From contig DASVVG010000054.1 of assembly GCA_036386655.1 (NCBI GenBank), positions 1 to 32,186 on the forward strand: a DNA stretch of 32,186 nt. Direction: 5' to 3'. This DNA comes from JAHWJX01 sp036386655. GTDB taxonomy: Bacteria; Pseudomonadota; Alphaproteobacteria; Caulobacterales; Caulobacteraceae. The notes under the pieces were generated by a model. It did no database searches. It had not been told where the DNA came from and saw only the letters and a program-made list of their open reading frames with translations. Positions within the stretch are counted from its first letter, which is position 1, and each line of letters begins with the position of its first letter. The translations under genes and the position numbers were made by a program. Shown in pieces: positions 11,583 to 19,054 of the stretch.

Positions 11583-11648
11583 CCGTTCCCGGTCCCCAGA
11601 GGGGTGGAAGGTCTGCGGCGGACGAACCGGATAAAGGACTGAAATCTA

Positions 11649-12494
11649 ATGGCTCTGCCTGACTTCAACATGCGCCAGCTGCTGGAAGCCGGCGCCCACT
11701 TCGGCCACCAGACGCACCGCTGGAACCCGAAGATGGAGCGGTACATCTTCGGCTCCCGAGCCAACATCCACATCATCGATCTCAGCCAGTCGATCCCCCT
11801 TCTGCACCAGGCGCTGGTCGCCGTGCGCGAGGCGGCGGCGAAGGGCGGTCGCGTGCTGTTCGTGGGCACCAAGCGGCAGGCTTCCGACCCGGTGGCGGCG
11901 GCGGCCAAGCGCTGCGCCCAGTACTACGTGAACCACCGCTGGCTCGGCGGCACCCTGACCAACTGGCGCACCATCTCGGGCTCCATCGCGCGGCTTCGCG
12001 AGCTGGAAGGCATCCTCGACGGCGACGCCGGCGGCCGGGTGAAGAAGGAGCTCCTGATGCTGACGCGCGAGCGCGAGAAGCTCGAGCTCAGCCTGGGCGG
12101 CATCAAGGATATGGGCGGGATCCCCGACATCATGTTCGAGATCGACACCAACAAGGAAGCGATCGCCATCCAGGAAGCGCGCAAGCTGAACATCCCGGTC
12201 GTGGCGATCCTGGACACCAACTCGAACCCGGACGGCATCACCTATCCGGTCCCGGGTAACGACGACGCCGCGCGCGCGATCCAGCTGTACTGCGACCTGG
12301 TCGCGGACTCGGTGCTGGACGGGCTGGCGGCGGGGCAAGCGGCTTCCGGCGTCGACCTCGGCGCGGCGGAGACCCCGTCGGAACCGGCGCTGCGCGGCCG
12401 CCGCGCGGCTTCGGCTGGAAAGGCCGAAACGGTCGCGGCGACGGACCAGGCCGACACCGAGATCGCGTCCGGCGAGATCGCGCCGCAGGCCTGA
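11649..12494 (+). CDS. rpsB: 30S ribosomal protein S2
   Basis: A 281-residue S2 protein. The N-terminal part carries the family signatures LLEAGAHFGHQTHRWNPKM (about 11–29), the FVGTKRQA segment and YYVNHRWLGGTLTNW; the middle holds IPDIMFEIDTNKEAI, and PVVAILDTNSNPDGITYPVPGND ends the conserved domain. S2 binds the head–body junction of the 30S subunit and supports mRNA docking and binding of S1. Beyond about residue 235 there is an Ala/Glu/Thr-rich tail of about 45 residues with no fold signature, longer than the 241-residue E. coli protein. AAAGGA lies about 10 bases before the ATG. It is paired with tsf as in most bacteria; S2 commonly represses its own operon. Confidence 0.97.
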   Translation: MALPDFNMRQLLEAGAHFGHQTHRWNPKMERYIFGSRANIHIIDLSQSIPLLHQALVAVREAAAKGGRVLFVGTKRQASDPVAAAAKRCAQYYVNHRWLGGTLTNWRTISGSIARLRELEGILDGDAGGRVKKELLMLTREREKLELSLGGIKDMGGIPDIMFEIDTNKEAIAIQEARKLNIPVVAILDTNSNPDGITYPVPGNDDAARAIQLYCDLVADSVLDGLAAGQAASGVDLGAAETPSEPALRGRRAASAGKAETVAATDQADTEIASGEIAPQA

Positions 12495-12523
12495 GGCCGA
12501 CGGACGATCGACCACCTTTTCCG

Positions 12524-12548
12524 CGGGACCGGCTTGGCGCCGGTCCCG
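12524..12548 (+). promoter_or_regulatory. 10-bp perfect hairpin between rpsB and tsf
   Basis: CGGGACCGGC (12524–12533) pairs with GCCGGTCCCG (12539–12548) around a 5-base loop. No T-tract follows, so it is more likely a partial attenuator, a processing site or a 3'-end stabiliser that sets the rpsB to tsf ratio than a full terminator. The tsf ribosome site (GGAGG) lies about 15 bases downstream. Confidence 0.55.
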
Positions 12549-12574
12549 TCCCGATTTCATTTGGAGGACACAGC

Positions 12575-13510
12575 ATGGCTGAGATCACGGCCGGCTTGGT
12601 GAAACAGCTCCGCGACAGCTCGGGCGCGGGCATGATGGACTGCAAGAAGGCGCTGACCGAAACCGGCGGCGACATCGAGGCCGCGACCGACTGGCTGCGG
12701 ACGAAGGGCCTGTCCAAGGCCGCGAAGAAGGCCGACCGCATCGCCGCGGAAGGCCTGGTGGCGATCGCCACCCGCGACACCGGCGACGGCATGATCGGCG
12801 CCGCGGTCGAGGTGAACGCCGAGACCGACTTCGTCGCCCGCAACGACAGGTTCCAGGCGGCCGCGCGATCGGTGGCCGAGGCCGCGCTCGACGTGCAGGG
12901 CGGCGTGGACCAGCTCGGCTCGGCCAAGACGGCCGGCGGCGAGAGCGTGCAGGACATGCTGACGGGCCTGATCGCCACCATCGGCGAGAACATGGTCGCG
13001 CGCCGCATGGCCCGCTTCGAGGTCCAGCAGGGCGTCGTCGCGGCCTACACGCACAATGCCATCGCGCCGGGGCTCGGCAAGATCGGGGTGCTGGTCGCGC
13101 TGGAAGGCGCCGGCGACAAGGCGCAGCTCAAGGAGCTGGGCCGCAAGGTCGCGCTGCACGTCGCAGCGACGGCCCCGCTGTCGCTGTCGACCGAGGACCT
13201 GGACCCGAAGGCTGTCGAGCGCGAGCGCGGCATCTTCACGGAGCAGGCCCTGCAGTCGGGCAAGCCGCCGCAGGTGGTTGAGAAGATGGTCGAAGGCCGG
13301 ATCCGCAAGTTCTACGAGGAAGTCGTGCTGCTGAAGCAGTCCTTCGTCATGAACCCGGACCAGACGATCGAACAGCTGGTCGCCGAGACCGGCAAGACCC
13401 TCGGCTCGCCGGTGACGGTGAAGGGCTTCGTGCGCCTCGCGCTGGGCGAAGGCGTCGAGAAGCAGGTGGACGACTTCGCGGCGGAAGTGGCCGCCATGCA
13501 GGCGGGCTGA
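12575..13510 (+). CDS. tsf: Translation elongation factor Ts
   Basis: A 311-residue EF-Ts, the guanine-nucleotide exchange factor that recycles EF-Tu from GDP to GTP. The N-terminal UBA-like module has LRDSSGAGMMDCKKAL (about 12–27), and the core contains the EF-Tu-contacting motif TDFVARN (84–90). Two alpha/beta subdomains and the coiled region with the C-terminal module follow. A strong GGAGG ribosome site precedes the ATG. It sits 80 bp after rpsB, separated by a hairpin, and ends before a second long hairpin, so rpsB–tsf probably forms one unit distinct from pyrH–frr. Confidence 0.97.
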   Translation: MAEITAGLVKQLRDSSGAGMMDCKKALTETGGDIEAATDWLRTKGLSKAAKKADRIAAEGLVAIATRDTGDGMIGAAVEVNAETDFVARNDRFQAAARSVAEAALDVQGGVDQLGSAKTAGGESVQDMLTGLIATIGENMVARRMARFEVQQGVVAAYTHNAIAPGLGKIGVLVALEGAGDKAQLKELGRKVALHVAATAPLSLSTEDLDPKAVERERGIFTEQALQSGKPPQVVEKMVEGRIRKFYEEVVLLKQSFVMNPDQTIEQLVAETGKTLGSPVTVKGFVRLALGEGVEKQVDDFAAEVAAMQAG

Positions 13511-13534
13511 CCCGCCCGTCGTAGAGCGTTCCTG

Positions 13535-13567
13535 AGGGGCGCGGTCCGTGACGCGGGCCGCGCCCTT
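13535..13567 (+). terminator. Strong hairpin after tsf
   Basis: GGGCGCGGTCCG (13537–13548) pairs with CGGGCCGCGCCC (13554–13565) with one G–U pair and a 5-base loop; a flanking wobble and an A–T pair extend the stem. Only TT follows, so it is a U-poor terminator candidate at the end of rpsB–tsf. Confidence 0.5.
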
Positions 13568-13575
13568 CGTATATG
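13548..13575 (+). promoter_or_regulatory. Weak candidate promoter for pyrH–frr
   Basis: GTGACG (13548–13553) and TATATG (13570–13575), 16 bases apart, lie about 35 bp before the pyrH start and overlap the hairpin after tsf. The -10 is good and the -35 fair. A GANTC methylation site (GACTC, 13583–13587) follows. Confidence 0.35.
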
Positions 13576-13609
13576 GTCCGCCGACTCTCAGCCCGGACCC
13601 ACCGCCCCG

Positions 13610-14368
13610 ATGACCGAAGCCGCCGTTTCGAGCAGAGCCGACCCCGCGTCCCGCTATAGGCGGGTGCTGCTGAAGGTGTCCGGCGAAGTCCTGATGGGGG
13701 AGAAGGGCTACGGCATCGACATGACCACGGTCGATGCGGTGGCTGCGGAGATCGCCGAAGTCCACAGGATGGGCGTCGAGCTGTGCCTGGTCATCGGCGG
13801 CGGCAACATCTTCCGCGGGCTGTCGGCGGCCGCCGGCGGGATGGAGCGGTCGAGCGCCGACTACATGGGCATGCTGGCGACGGTGATGAACGCGCTGGCG
13901 ATGCAGGCGGCGCTGGAGCGGGCCGGCGTCGACACGCGCGTGCAGTCCGCGATCCGGATGGACACCATCGCCGAGCCCTACATCCGTAGGCGCGCCCTGC
14001 GGCACCTCGAGAAGGGGAGGGTGGTGATCTTCGCCGCTGGCGTGGGGGCCCCGTTCTTCACCACCGACACCGGCGCCGCGCTGCGGGCTGCGGAGATGGG
14101 CTGCGACGCGCTCCTGAAGGGGACCAGCGTCGACGGCGTCTACACGGCCGACCCGAAGCGAGACCCGGCCGCCGAGCGCATCGACCGATTGACTTACCTT
14201 GAGGTTTTGGCGCGGGACCTTAGGGTGATGGACGCATCGGCGATCAGCATGATGCGCGACAACGACATCCCCGTGGTCGTCTTCTCGATCCGTGAACGCG
14301 GCGCCCTGATGAAGGTCCTTACGGGCGAGGGCGTGCACACCGTAATCGAGAACGACACGAAAGCCTGA
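13610..14368 (+). CDS. pyrH: Uridylate kinase (UMP kinase)
   Basis: A 252-residue amino-acid-kinase-fold enzyme that phosphorylates UMP to UDP in pyrimidine nucleotide synthesis. The N-terminal phosphate motif LLKVSGEVLMG is at residues 20–30 and the glycine-rich IGGGNIFRG at 62–70. Further motifs are DYMGMLATVMNALAMQ, AAGVGAPFFTTDTGAALRA and DGVYTADP. About 15 extra residues precede the conserved RYRRVLLK start compared with the usual 235–240-residue protein. No clear ribosome site precedes the ATG at 13610, so the exact start is less certain than the identity. frr follows after 9 bp. The hexameric bacterial enzyme is commonly activated by GTP and inhibited by UTP. Confidence 0.96.
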   Translation: MTEAAVSSRADPASRYRRVLLKVSGEVLMGEKGYGIDMTTVDAVAAEIAEVHRMGVELCLVIGGGNIFRGLSAAAGGMERSSADYMGMLATVMNALAMQAALERAGVDTRVQSAIRMDTIAEPYIRRRALRHLEKGRVVIFAAGVGAPFFTTDTGAALRAAEMGCDALLKGTSVDGVYTADPKRDPAAERIDRLTYLEVLARDLRVMDASAISMMRDNDIPVVVFSIRERGALMKVLTGEGVHTVIENDTKA

Positions 14369-14377
14369 GACCCGCCC

Positions 14378-14944
14378 ATGGCCGCACCGACCAAGCCCGA
14401 TCTCACCCAATACCGCCAGCGGATGGACAAGGCCGTGGCCGCGCTCAAGGAGGAGTACGGCGGGCTCCGCACCGGACGGGCGAACGCGGGCCTGCTGGAG
14501 CCGGTGATGGTCGAGGCCTACGGCTCGACCGTGCCGCTGAACTCCGTCGGGGCCATCAGCGTGCCGGAGCCGCGGATGATCACCGTCAGCGTCTGGGACA
14601 AGGGCACGGTAGCGGCCGTGGAGAAGGCCATCCGGGCGGCCGGGCTGGGCCTGAACCCAATGACCGACGGTACGACGGTCCGGGTGCCGATCCCGGCGCT
14701 GACGGAAGAGCGCCGTCGTGACCTCGCAAAGCTCGCCGGCAAGTACGCGGAGACGCAGCGGATCGCCGTGCGTAACGTGCGCCGCGACGCCAACGAGGAC
14801 CTGAAGAAGGCGGAGAAAGCCGGCGCCATCTCGCAGGACGAAGAAAAGCGCCTTCACGAGGAGGTCCAGAAGGCCACCGACGAGGCGATCAAGCGCATCG
14901 ACGACGCCTTGAAAACCAAGGAACAAGAGATCATGCAGGTCTGA
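14378..14944 (+). CDS. frr: Ribosome recycling factor
   Basis: A 188-residue protein, the standard length for RRF, which with EF-G splits the ribosome after termination. The three-helix-bundle signatures are visible: LRTGRANAGLLEPVMVEAYGS in the first part, the beta-domain segment ending VRVPIPALTEERR, and the helical VRNVRRDANEDLKKAEK (about 130–146). The C-terminal helix is rich in Glu and Lys. It lies 9 bp after pyrH, the common bacterial pairing, and is followed by a small hairpin before uppS. Confidence 0.96.
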   Translation: MAAPTKPDLTQYRQRMDKAVAALKEEYGGLRTGRANAGLLEPVMVEAYGSTVPLNSVGAISVPEPRMITVSVWDKGTVAAVEKAIRAAGLGLNPMTDGTTVRVPIPALTEERRRDLAKLAGKYAETQRIAVRNVRRDANEDLKKAEKAGAISQDEEKRLHEEVQKATDEAIKRIDDALKTKEQEIMQV

Positions 14945-14967
14945 GCCGCGAAGCTCTGACTCGCGGC
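14945..14967 (+). promoter_or_regulatory. 7-bp hairpin in the frr–uppS gap
   Basis: GCCGCGA (14945–14951) pairs with TCGCGGC (14961–14967) across a 9-base loop, starting directly after the frr stop codon. No T-tract follows. GGAGG, the uppS ribosome site, begins at 14968 just past the stem. It may stabilise the frr 3' end or influence uppS translation. Confidence 0.35.
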
Positions 14968-14982
14968 GGAGGCGACGAGCGC

Positions 14983-15768
14983 ATGGTCGGGACATTCGGG
15001 CAGGGCATGCCCCGCGGCCGCGCGGCGGGCCCTGCCGGAGCGGCCGGTCCGCCTCGCCATGTGGCCATTATCATGGACGGCAACGGCCGCTGGGCGAAGG
15101 CGCGCGGGATGCCGCGCACCCTCGGCCATCGGGCGGGCGTGGCCGCGCTGAAGCGCACCGTCCAGGGCGCTGGCGACCTCGGGATCGAATGGCTCACCGT
15201 CTTCGGGTTCTCCACGGAGAACTGGCGCCGGCCGGCCTCGGAGGTGGGCGAACTGATGCGCCTGCTGAAGGCCTACGTGGAGAGCGATCTGGCGCGGCTC
15301 GAGCGTGAGGGCGTTCGGGTGCATGTGATCGGTTCTCGGGAGGGCCTCACCCCGGACATCGTCGAGGTGATCGAGCGCGCCGAAGCGCGAACGGCGCGGA
15401 ACGAGCGATTCCACCTGCAGGTCGCGTTCAACTACGGCGGGCGCAGCGACATCGTGCAGGCGGCGCGCCGACTCGCGGCCGAGGCGGCGGCGGGGCGGGT
15501 CGACCCCGCGACTCTCGACGAGGCGACCTTCGGCAGCCTGTTGTCCACCGCCGTTGGACCGGAGCCCGACCTCATCGTTCGCACGAGCGGCGAGCAGCGC
15601 CTCTCGAATTTCCTCCTGTGGGAGGCCGCGTACGCGGAGTTCGTGTTCCAGGACGTGCTGTGGCCGGACTACGGGCCCGAGCACCTCGAGCAGGCTGTGG
15701 CCCAGTACATGACGCGGGAGCGGCGCTACGGCGCAGCCGAGCTGGATGACGTCCTCGCAGCCGGCTAG
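14983..15768 (+). CDS. uppS: Isoprenyl (undecaprenyl diphosphate) synthase
   Basis: A 261-residue cis-prenyltransferase that extends farnesyl diphosphate with isopentenyl diphosphate to make the C55 carrier lipid for peptidoglycan and O-antigen. The catalytic motif MDGNGRWAKARGMPRTLGHRAG contains Asp32; FGFSTENWRRP, VAFNYGGRSDI and the C-terminal DLIVRTSGEQRLSNFLLWE substrate-binding region all match the family. About 20 Gly/Ala/Pro-rich residues precede the conserved HVAIIMDG core, so a slightly later start is possible, but GGAGG precedes the ATG at 14983. The end overlaps cdsA by 23 bp. Confidence 0.95.
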   Translation: MVGTFGQGMPRGRAAGPAGAAGPPRHVAIIMDGNGRWAKARGMPRTLGHRAGVAALKRTVQGAGDLGIEWLTVFGFSTENWRRPASEVGELMRLLKAYVESDLARLEREGVRVHVIGSREGLTPDIVEVIERAEARTARNERFHLQVAFNYGGRSDIVQAARRLAAEAAAGRVDPATLDEATFGSLLSTAVGPEPDLIVRTSGEQRLSNFLLWEAAYAEFVFQDVLWPDYGPEHLEQAVAQYMTRERRYGAAELDDVLAAG

Positions 15769-16603
15769 GCGCCCCGCGTTCAACTGGCGCAACCTCGGGA
15801 TCCGGGCGGCCTCAGCGGCCATCCTCGGGACCGCGGCGGCGGCGGCTATCTGGGCGGGCGGCTGGCCTTACTTCCTGATGGTTTCGATCGCGGCGTGCGT
15901 GCTCTCCGTCGAATGGGGGGGCATGAGCACGCCGGCCACGCCGATCCGCACGAGCGTGGCGGTGGCCGTGGTCGTGGTCGCCAGCCTCTTCGTCGCCGAA
16001 CTGGAGAGTCCGCGCTACGGGATGGTCGCGCTGGCGGGGCTGACCGCGGTGGCCACCCTCCTGTTGCGCTCGGTCACCCGGCACATCTGGGACGTGCCGT
16101 TCGGCGCCGCCTACCTCGGGATACCCGCGATCGCGCTCCTGTGGTTGCGCACGGGCGAGGAGGGGCTCGCCTGGACGGTGCTGCTGTTCGCGGTGACGTG
16201 GTCGGCCGATATCGCCGCTTTCGCGGTCGGCAACGCCGTCAAGGGACCCAAGCTGCGGCCGGCGTTCTCGCCGAACAAGACGTGGTCCGGCTTCTTCGGC
16301 GGCCTGGCCGCGGCGACGTTGGCCGGCGGAATCGCCCAGGCGGCTCTGGCCGGACTCGACAACCCCGGCATGCACCTGCCGGTGTCGACCGGGAGCGCCA
16401 TGCTCATCGGCTTCCTCGGCGGCTTCGCCACCATGGCGGGGGATCTCTGGGAGTCCTGGCTGAAACGCCGCTTCGGCGTGAAGGACTCCAGCGACCTGAT
16501 CCCGGGCCACGGCGGACTGCTCGATCGGGTGGACGGGCTGCTGTTCGCCGCCGCCGCCGTCGCCGCAGCCCGCTGGCTGTGGCAGTCGGGGGCGCTCGGA
16601 TGA
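15746..16603 (+). CDS. cdsA: Phosphatidate cytidylyltransferase
   Basis: A 285-residue integral membrane enzyme that makes CDP-diacylglycerol from phosphatidic acid and CTP, the branch point for phospholipids. About seven or eight hydrophobic segments are spread over the protein. The C-terminal CdsA signature, ESWLKRRFGVKDSSDLIPGH followed by GGLLDRVD (about 238–265), contains the Lys/Asp residues that bind metal and substrate. It starts inside the end of uppS (23-bp overlap) and its stop overlaps the dxr start (ATGA). This is a conserved chain linking lipid carrier, phospholipid and isoprenoid synthesis. Confidence 0.95.
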   Translation: MTSSQPARRPAFNWRNLGIRAASAAILGTAAAAAIWAGGWPYFLMVSIAACVLSVEWGGMSTPATPIRTSVAVAVVVVASLFVAELESPRYGMVALAGLTAVATLLLRSVTRHIWDVPFGAAYLGIPAIALLWLRTGEEGLAWTVLLFAVTWSADIAAFAVGNAVKGPKLRPAFSPNKTWSGFFGGLAAATLAGGIAQAALAGLDNPGMHLPVSTGSAMLIGFLGGFATMAGDLWESWLKRRFGVKDSSDLIPGHGGLLDRVDGLLFAAAAVAAARWLWQSGALG

Positions 16604-17799
16604 GCTCCCGGCGCGTCTCCGTCCTGGGCTCCACCGGCTCGGTGGGGGTGTCGACACTCGATCTCTTCGAGCAGGTGCGGACGGCCGGCACGGCTGAACT
16701 CGAGGTGGTGGCCCTCACGGCCGGGCGTCAGGTTGAAGCGCTCATCGAGCAGGCCAAGCGGTGGCGGCCCCGGCTCGCCGTGATCGCCGACGAGAGCGCC
16801 TACTCCCGGCTCAAGGAAGGCCTGGCCGGCGCCGGCGTGGAGGTGGCCGCCGGACAGGCGGCGGTCACCGCCGCGGCCGCGGAGGACGCCGAGTGGGTCA
16901 TGGCCGCGATCGTGGGCTCCGCGGGGCTGGCGCCGACCTTGGCGGCCGCCCGTACCGGCGCGGTGCTGGCGCTGGCGAACAAGGAGAGCCTGATCTGCGC
17001 CGGGCCCGACCTGCTGCGGATTTCGCGCGAGAGCGGCGGCGCCGTCGTTCCGGTGGACTCGGAGCACTCGGCGATCTTCCAGGTGCTGCAGCAGGGCCCG
17101 GGAGGCGTGGCGCGGCTGGTGCTGACCGCCTCGGGAGGCCCGTTTCGGACACTGAGCCGGGCTGAGATGGCCCGCGTGACGCCCGAGCAGGCGGTCGCGC
17201 ACCCGAAGTGGAGCATGGGCCCGAAGATCTCCGTGGACTCCGCCACGCTGATGAACAAGGGCCTCGAGATGATCGAGGCGTCCTACCTGTTCGAGACCCC
17301 CGGCGAGCGGATCGACGTGCTGGTGCACCCCCAGTCCATCGTCCACAGCCTGGTGGAATACCAGGACGGCTCCACACTGGCGCAACTCGGGCCGCCCGAT
17401 ATGCGGGTGCCGATCGCCTACGCGCTGGGATGGCCGGAGCGGCTCGCCTGGCCGGCGCCGAAGCTGGATCTCGCAGAGGCGGCCACGCTCACGTTCGAAG
17501 CCCCGGACGCCGAGCGTTTCCCTTCGCTCGGGCTCGCGCGCGCCGCGCTGAAGGCGGGGGGCGGAGCTCCGGGCGCGCTGAACGCCGCCAACGAGGAAGC
17601 CGTGCAAGCCTTCCTGGCCGGCCGCATCGGCTTCCTCGACATCGCCGCGACGGTGGGAGAAACCCTCGAGCGGCTCGACTCCGGCCACGTTATCGCCACG
17701 GACACGGGCGACGACGTGCTCGACCGAGCTCTACAGGTGGACCGCAGCGCGCGCCGCGTGGCCGCGGAGGTCCTGTCGCGCTACGGCCGAGCGGCCTGA
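16600..17799 (+). CDS. dxr: 1-deoxy-D-xylulose 5-phosphate reductoisomerase
   Basis: A 399-residue enzyme that catalyses the committed step of the MEP isoprenoid pathway, converting DXP to MEP with NADPH. The Rossmann motif GSTGSVG is at 10–16, the metal ligands are in DSEHSA (D153, E155), and the fosmidomycin-site region HPKWSMGPKISVDSATLMNKGLE comes shortly after; the C-terminal helical domain has NAANEEAVQAFL. Length and motifs are standard. The ATG overlaps the cdsA stop by 4 bp, and rseP follows after 11 bp. It feeds isopentenyl diphosphate to the uppS product upstream. Confidence 0.96.
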   Translation: MSSRRVSVLGSTGSVGVSTLDLFEQVRTAGTAELEVVALTAGRQVEALIEQAKRWRPRLAVIADESAYSRLKEGLAGAGVEVAAGQAAVTAAAAEDAEWVMAAIVGSAGLAPTLAAARTGAVLALANKESLICAGPDLLRISRESGGAVVPVDSEHSAIFQVLQQGPGGVARLVLTASGGPFRTLSRAEMARVTPEQAVAHPKWSMGPKISVDSATLMNKGLEMIEASYLFETPGERIDVLVHPQSIVHSLVEYQDGSTLAQLGPPDMRVPIAYALGWPERLAWPAPKLDLAEAATLTFEAPDAERFPSLGLARAALKAGGGAPGALNAANEEAVQAFLAGRIGFLDIAATVGETLERLDSGHVIATDTGDDVLDRALQVDRSARRVAAEVLSRYGRAA

Positions 17800-17810
17800 G
17801 GGACGGAGAG

Positions 17811-19025
17811 ATGCTGGAGTTCGTCTGGACCGCCGCCTCCTACGTGGTGCCGTTCCTTCTCGTGCTCACGGTCGTGGTGACCATCCACGAGCTCGGCCAC
17901 TTCCTCGCCGCGCGCCTTTGCGGGGTCGAAGTGGACCGGTTCTCGATCGGGTTCGGCCGGGCGCTCGCGAAGTGGACCGACCGGAAGGGCGTCGAGTGGC
18001 GTCTCGGCTGGCTCCCTCTGGGCGGCTACGTCCGCTTCGCCGAGGACGAGACCGTCACCAGCGTGCCCGATCGCGAGGCACTGGAAACGCTGCGTCAGGA
18101 GATCCGCCAGCGGGAAGGCGCCGGGGCGGAGCGCAAGTACTTCCACTTCAAGCCGGTCTGGCAGCGAGCGGTCATCGTGGCCGCCGGGCCTGCGGCCAAC
18201 TTCGTCCTGTCGATCGCGCTGTTCGCCACGCTGCTGGCGGCGGTGGGCGAGCCCGTCGTGCGGCCGCGCGTGGGCGCGGTGGAGGCGGGCAGTCCCGCCG
18301 CCGCCGCGGGCTTCCGCGCCGGCGACCTGATCGTCCGCGCCCAGGGCGAGGCGGTCGACAACTTCCTGGAGATCCAGCAGCTCGTGGTGGTTCGCGCGGG
18401 CGCCCCGATCGACTTCGTGGTGCGTCGGGAGGCCGGACTGGTGAACCTCACCGCCACGCCTCGCCGCTGCGAGCGGGAGGCGATGGGACGGATGCAGCGG
18501 GTCGGCTGCCTCGGACTGGCGGCGGACATGAGCGCGGGCGCGATCAGTCGCCGCAGGCCCGACCTGCCCACCGCAGTGGTCGGCGGGGTCGAGCGAACCT
18601 GGAGCGTGCTCGCCACGACGGTCTACTACCTCGGGCGGGTGGTGCAGGGCCGCGAACCGGCCGACCAGCTGAGCGGCCCGCTGGGCATCGCCAACGTCAC
18701 CAAGCAGGCCACCGACGTCGGCGCCGAAGCGGGCGGCGACCTGCAGACCAAGTCCACCAACATCGCCATCATGCTGCTGGGCCTGACGGCCGTGCTCTCG
18801 GTGGGCATCGGCTTCATGAACCTGCTCCCGGTGCCGGTGCTGGACGGGGGGCACCTCGTGTTCTACGCGTACGAAGCGGCGGCGCGCCGGCCAGTGGGCC
18901 CCGGCGTGCAGGCGGCGAGCTACCGAGTAGGCCTGGCGTTGCTGCTCGGGTTGATGGTCTTCGCGACCTGGAACGACCTGCAGCAGCTCCGCGTGTTCAA
19001 TTTCCTGGGCGGCCTGTTCTCCTGA
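17811..19025 (+). CDS. rseP: Site-2 intramembrane metalloprotease RseP/MmpA
   Basis: A 404-residue inner-membrane zinc protease. The first helix carries HELGH (H26, E27, H30). A periplasmic PDZ domain occupies about residues 120–205, with GSPAAAAGFRAGDLIV as its core. The last helices hold the third metal ligand in NLLPVPVLDGGHL (about 337–349). Such proteases cut transmembrane anchors after a first periplasmic cleavage. In E. coli the substrate is RseA; in Caulobacter the gene at this position is mmpA, which cleaves the polarity factor PodJ. GGGACGGAGAG gives a good ribosome site. The bamA neighbour suits a role in envelope surveillance. The actual substrate here is unknown. Confidence 0.94.
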   Translation: MLEFVWTAASYVVPFLLVLTVVVTIHELGHFLAARLCGVEVDRFSIGFGRALAKWTDRKGVEWRLGWLPLGGYVRFAEDETVTSVPDREALETLRQEIRQREGAGAERKYFHFKPVWQRAVIVAAGPAANFVLSIALFATLLAAVGEPVVRPRVGAVEAGSPAAAAGFRAGDLIVRAQGEAVDNFLEIQQLVVVRAGAPIDFVVRREAGLVNLTATPRRCEREAMGRMQRVGCLGLAADMSAGAISRRRPDLPTAVVGGVERTWSVLATTVYYLGRVVQGREPADQLSGPLGIANVTKQATDVGAEAGGDLQTKSTNIAIMLLGLTAVLSVGIGFMNLLPVPVLDGGHLVFYAYEAAARRPVGPGVQAASYRVGLALLLGLMVFATWNDLQQLRVFNFLGGLFS

Positions 19026-19054
19026 ACGGCCCCGCACACCCGACGGTTTGATCC

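Noticed and set aside
12557..14995. 812-codon - strand frame across tsf, pyrH and frr
   Set aside because: Antisense artefact of codon bias; it spans three well-supported + strand genes and the gaps between them.
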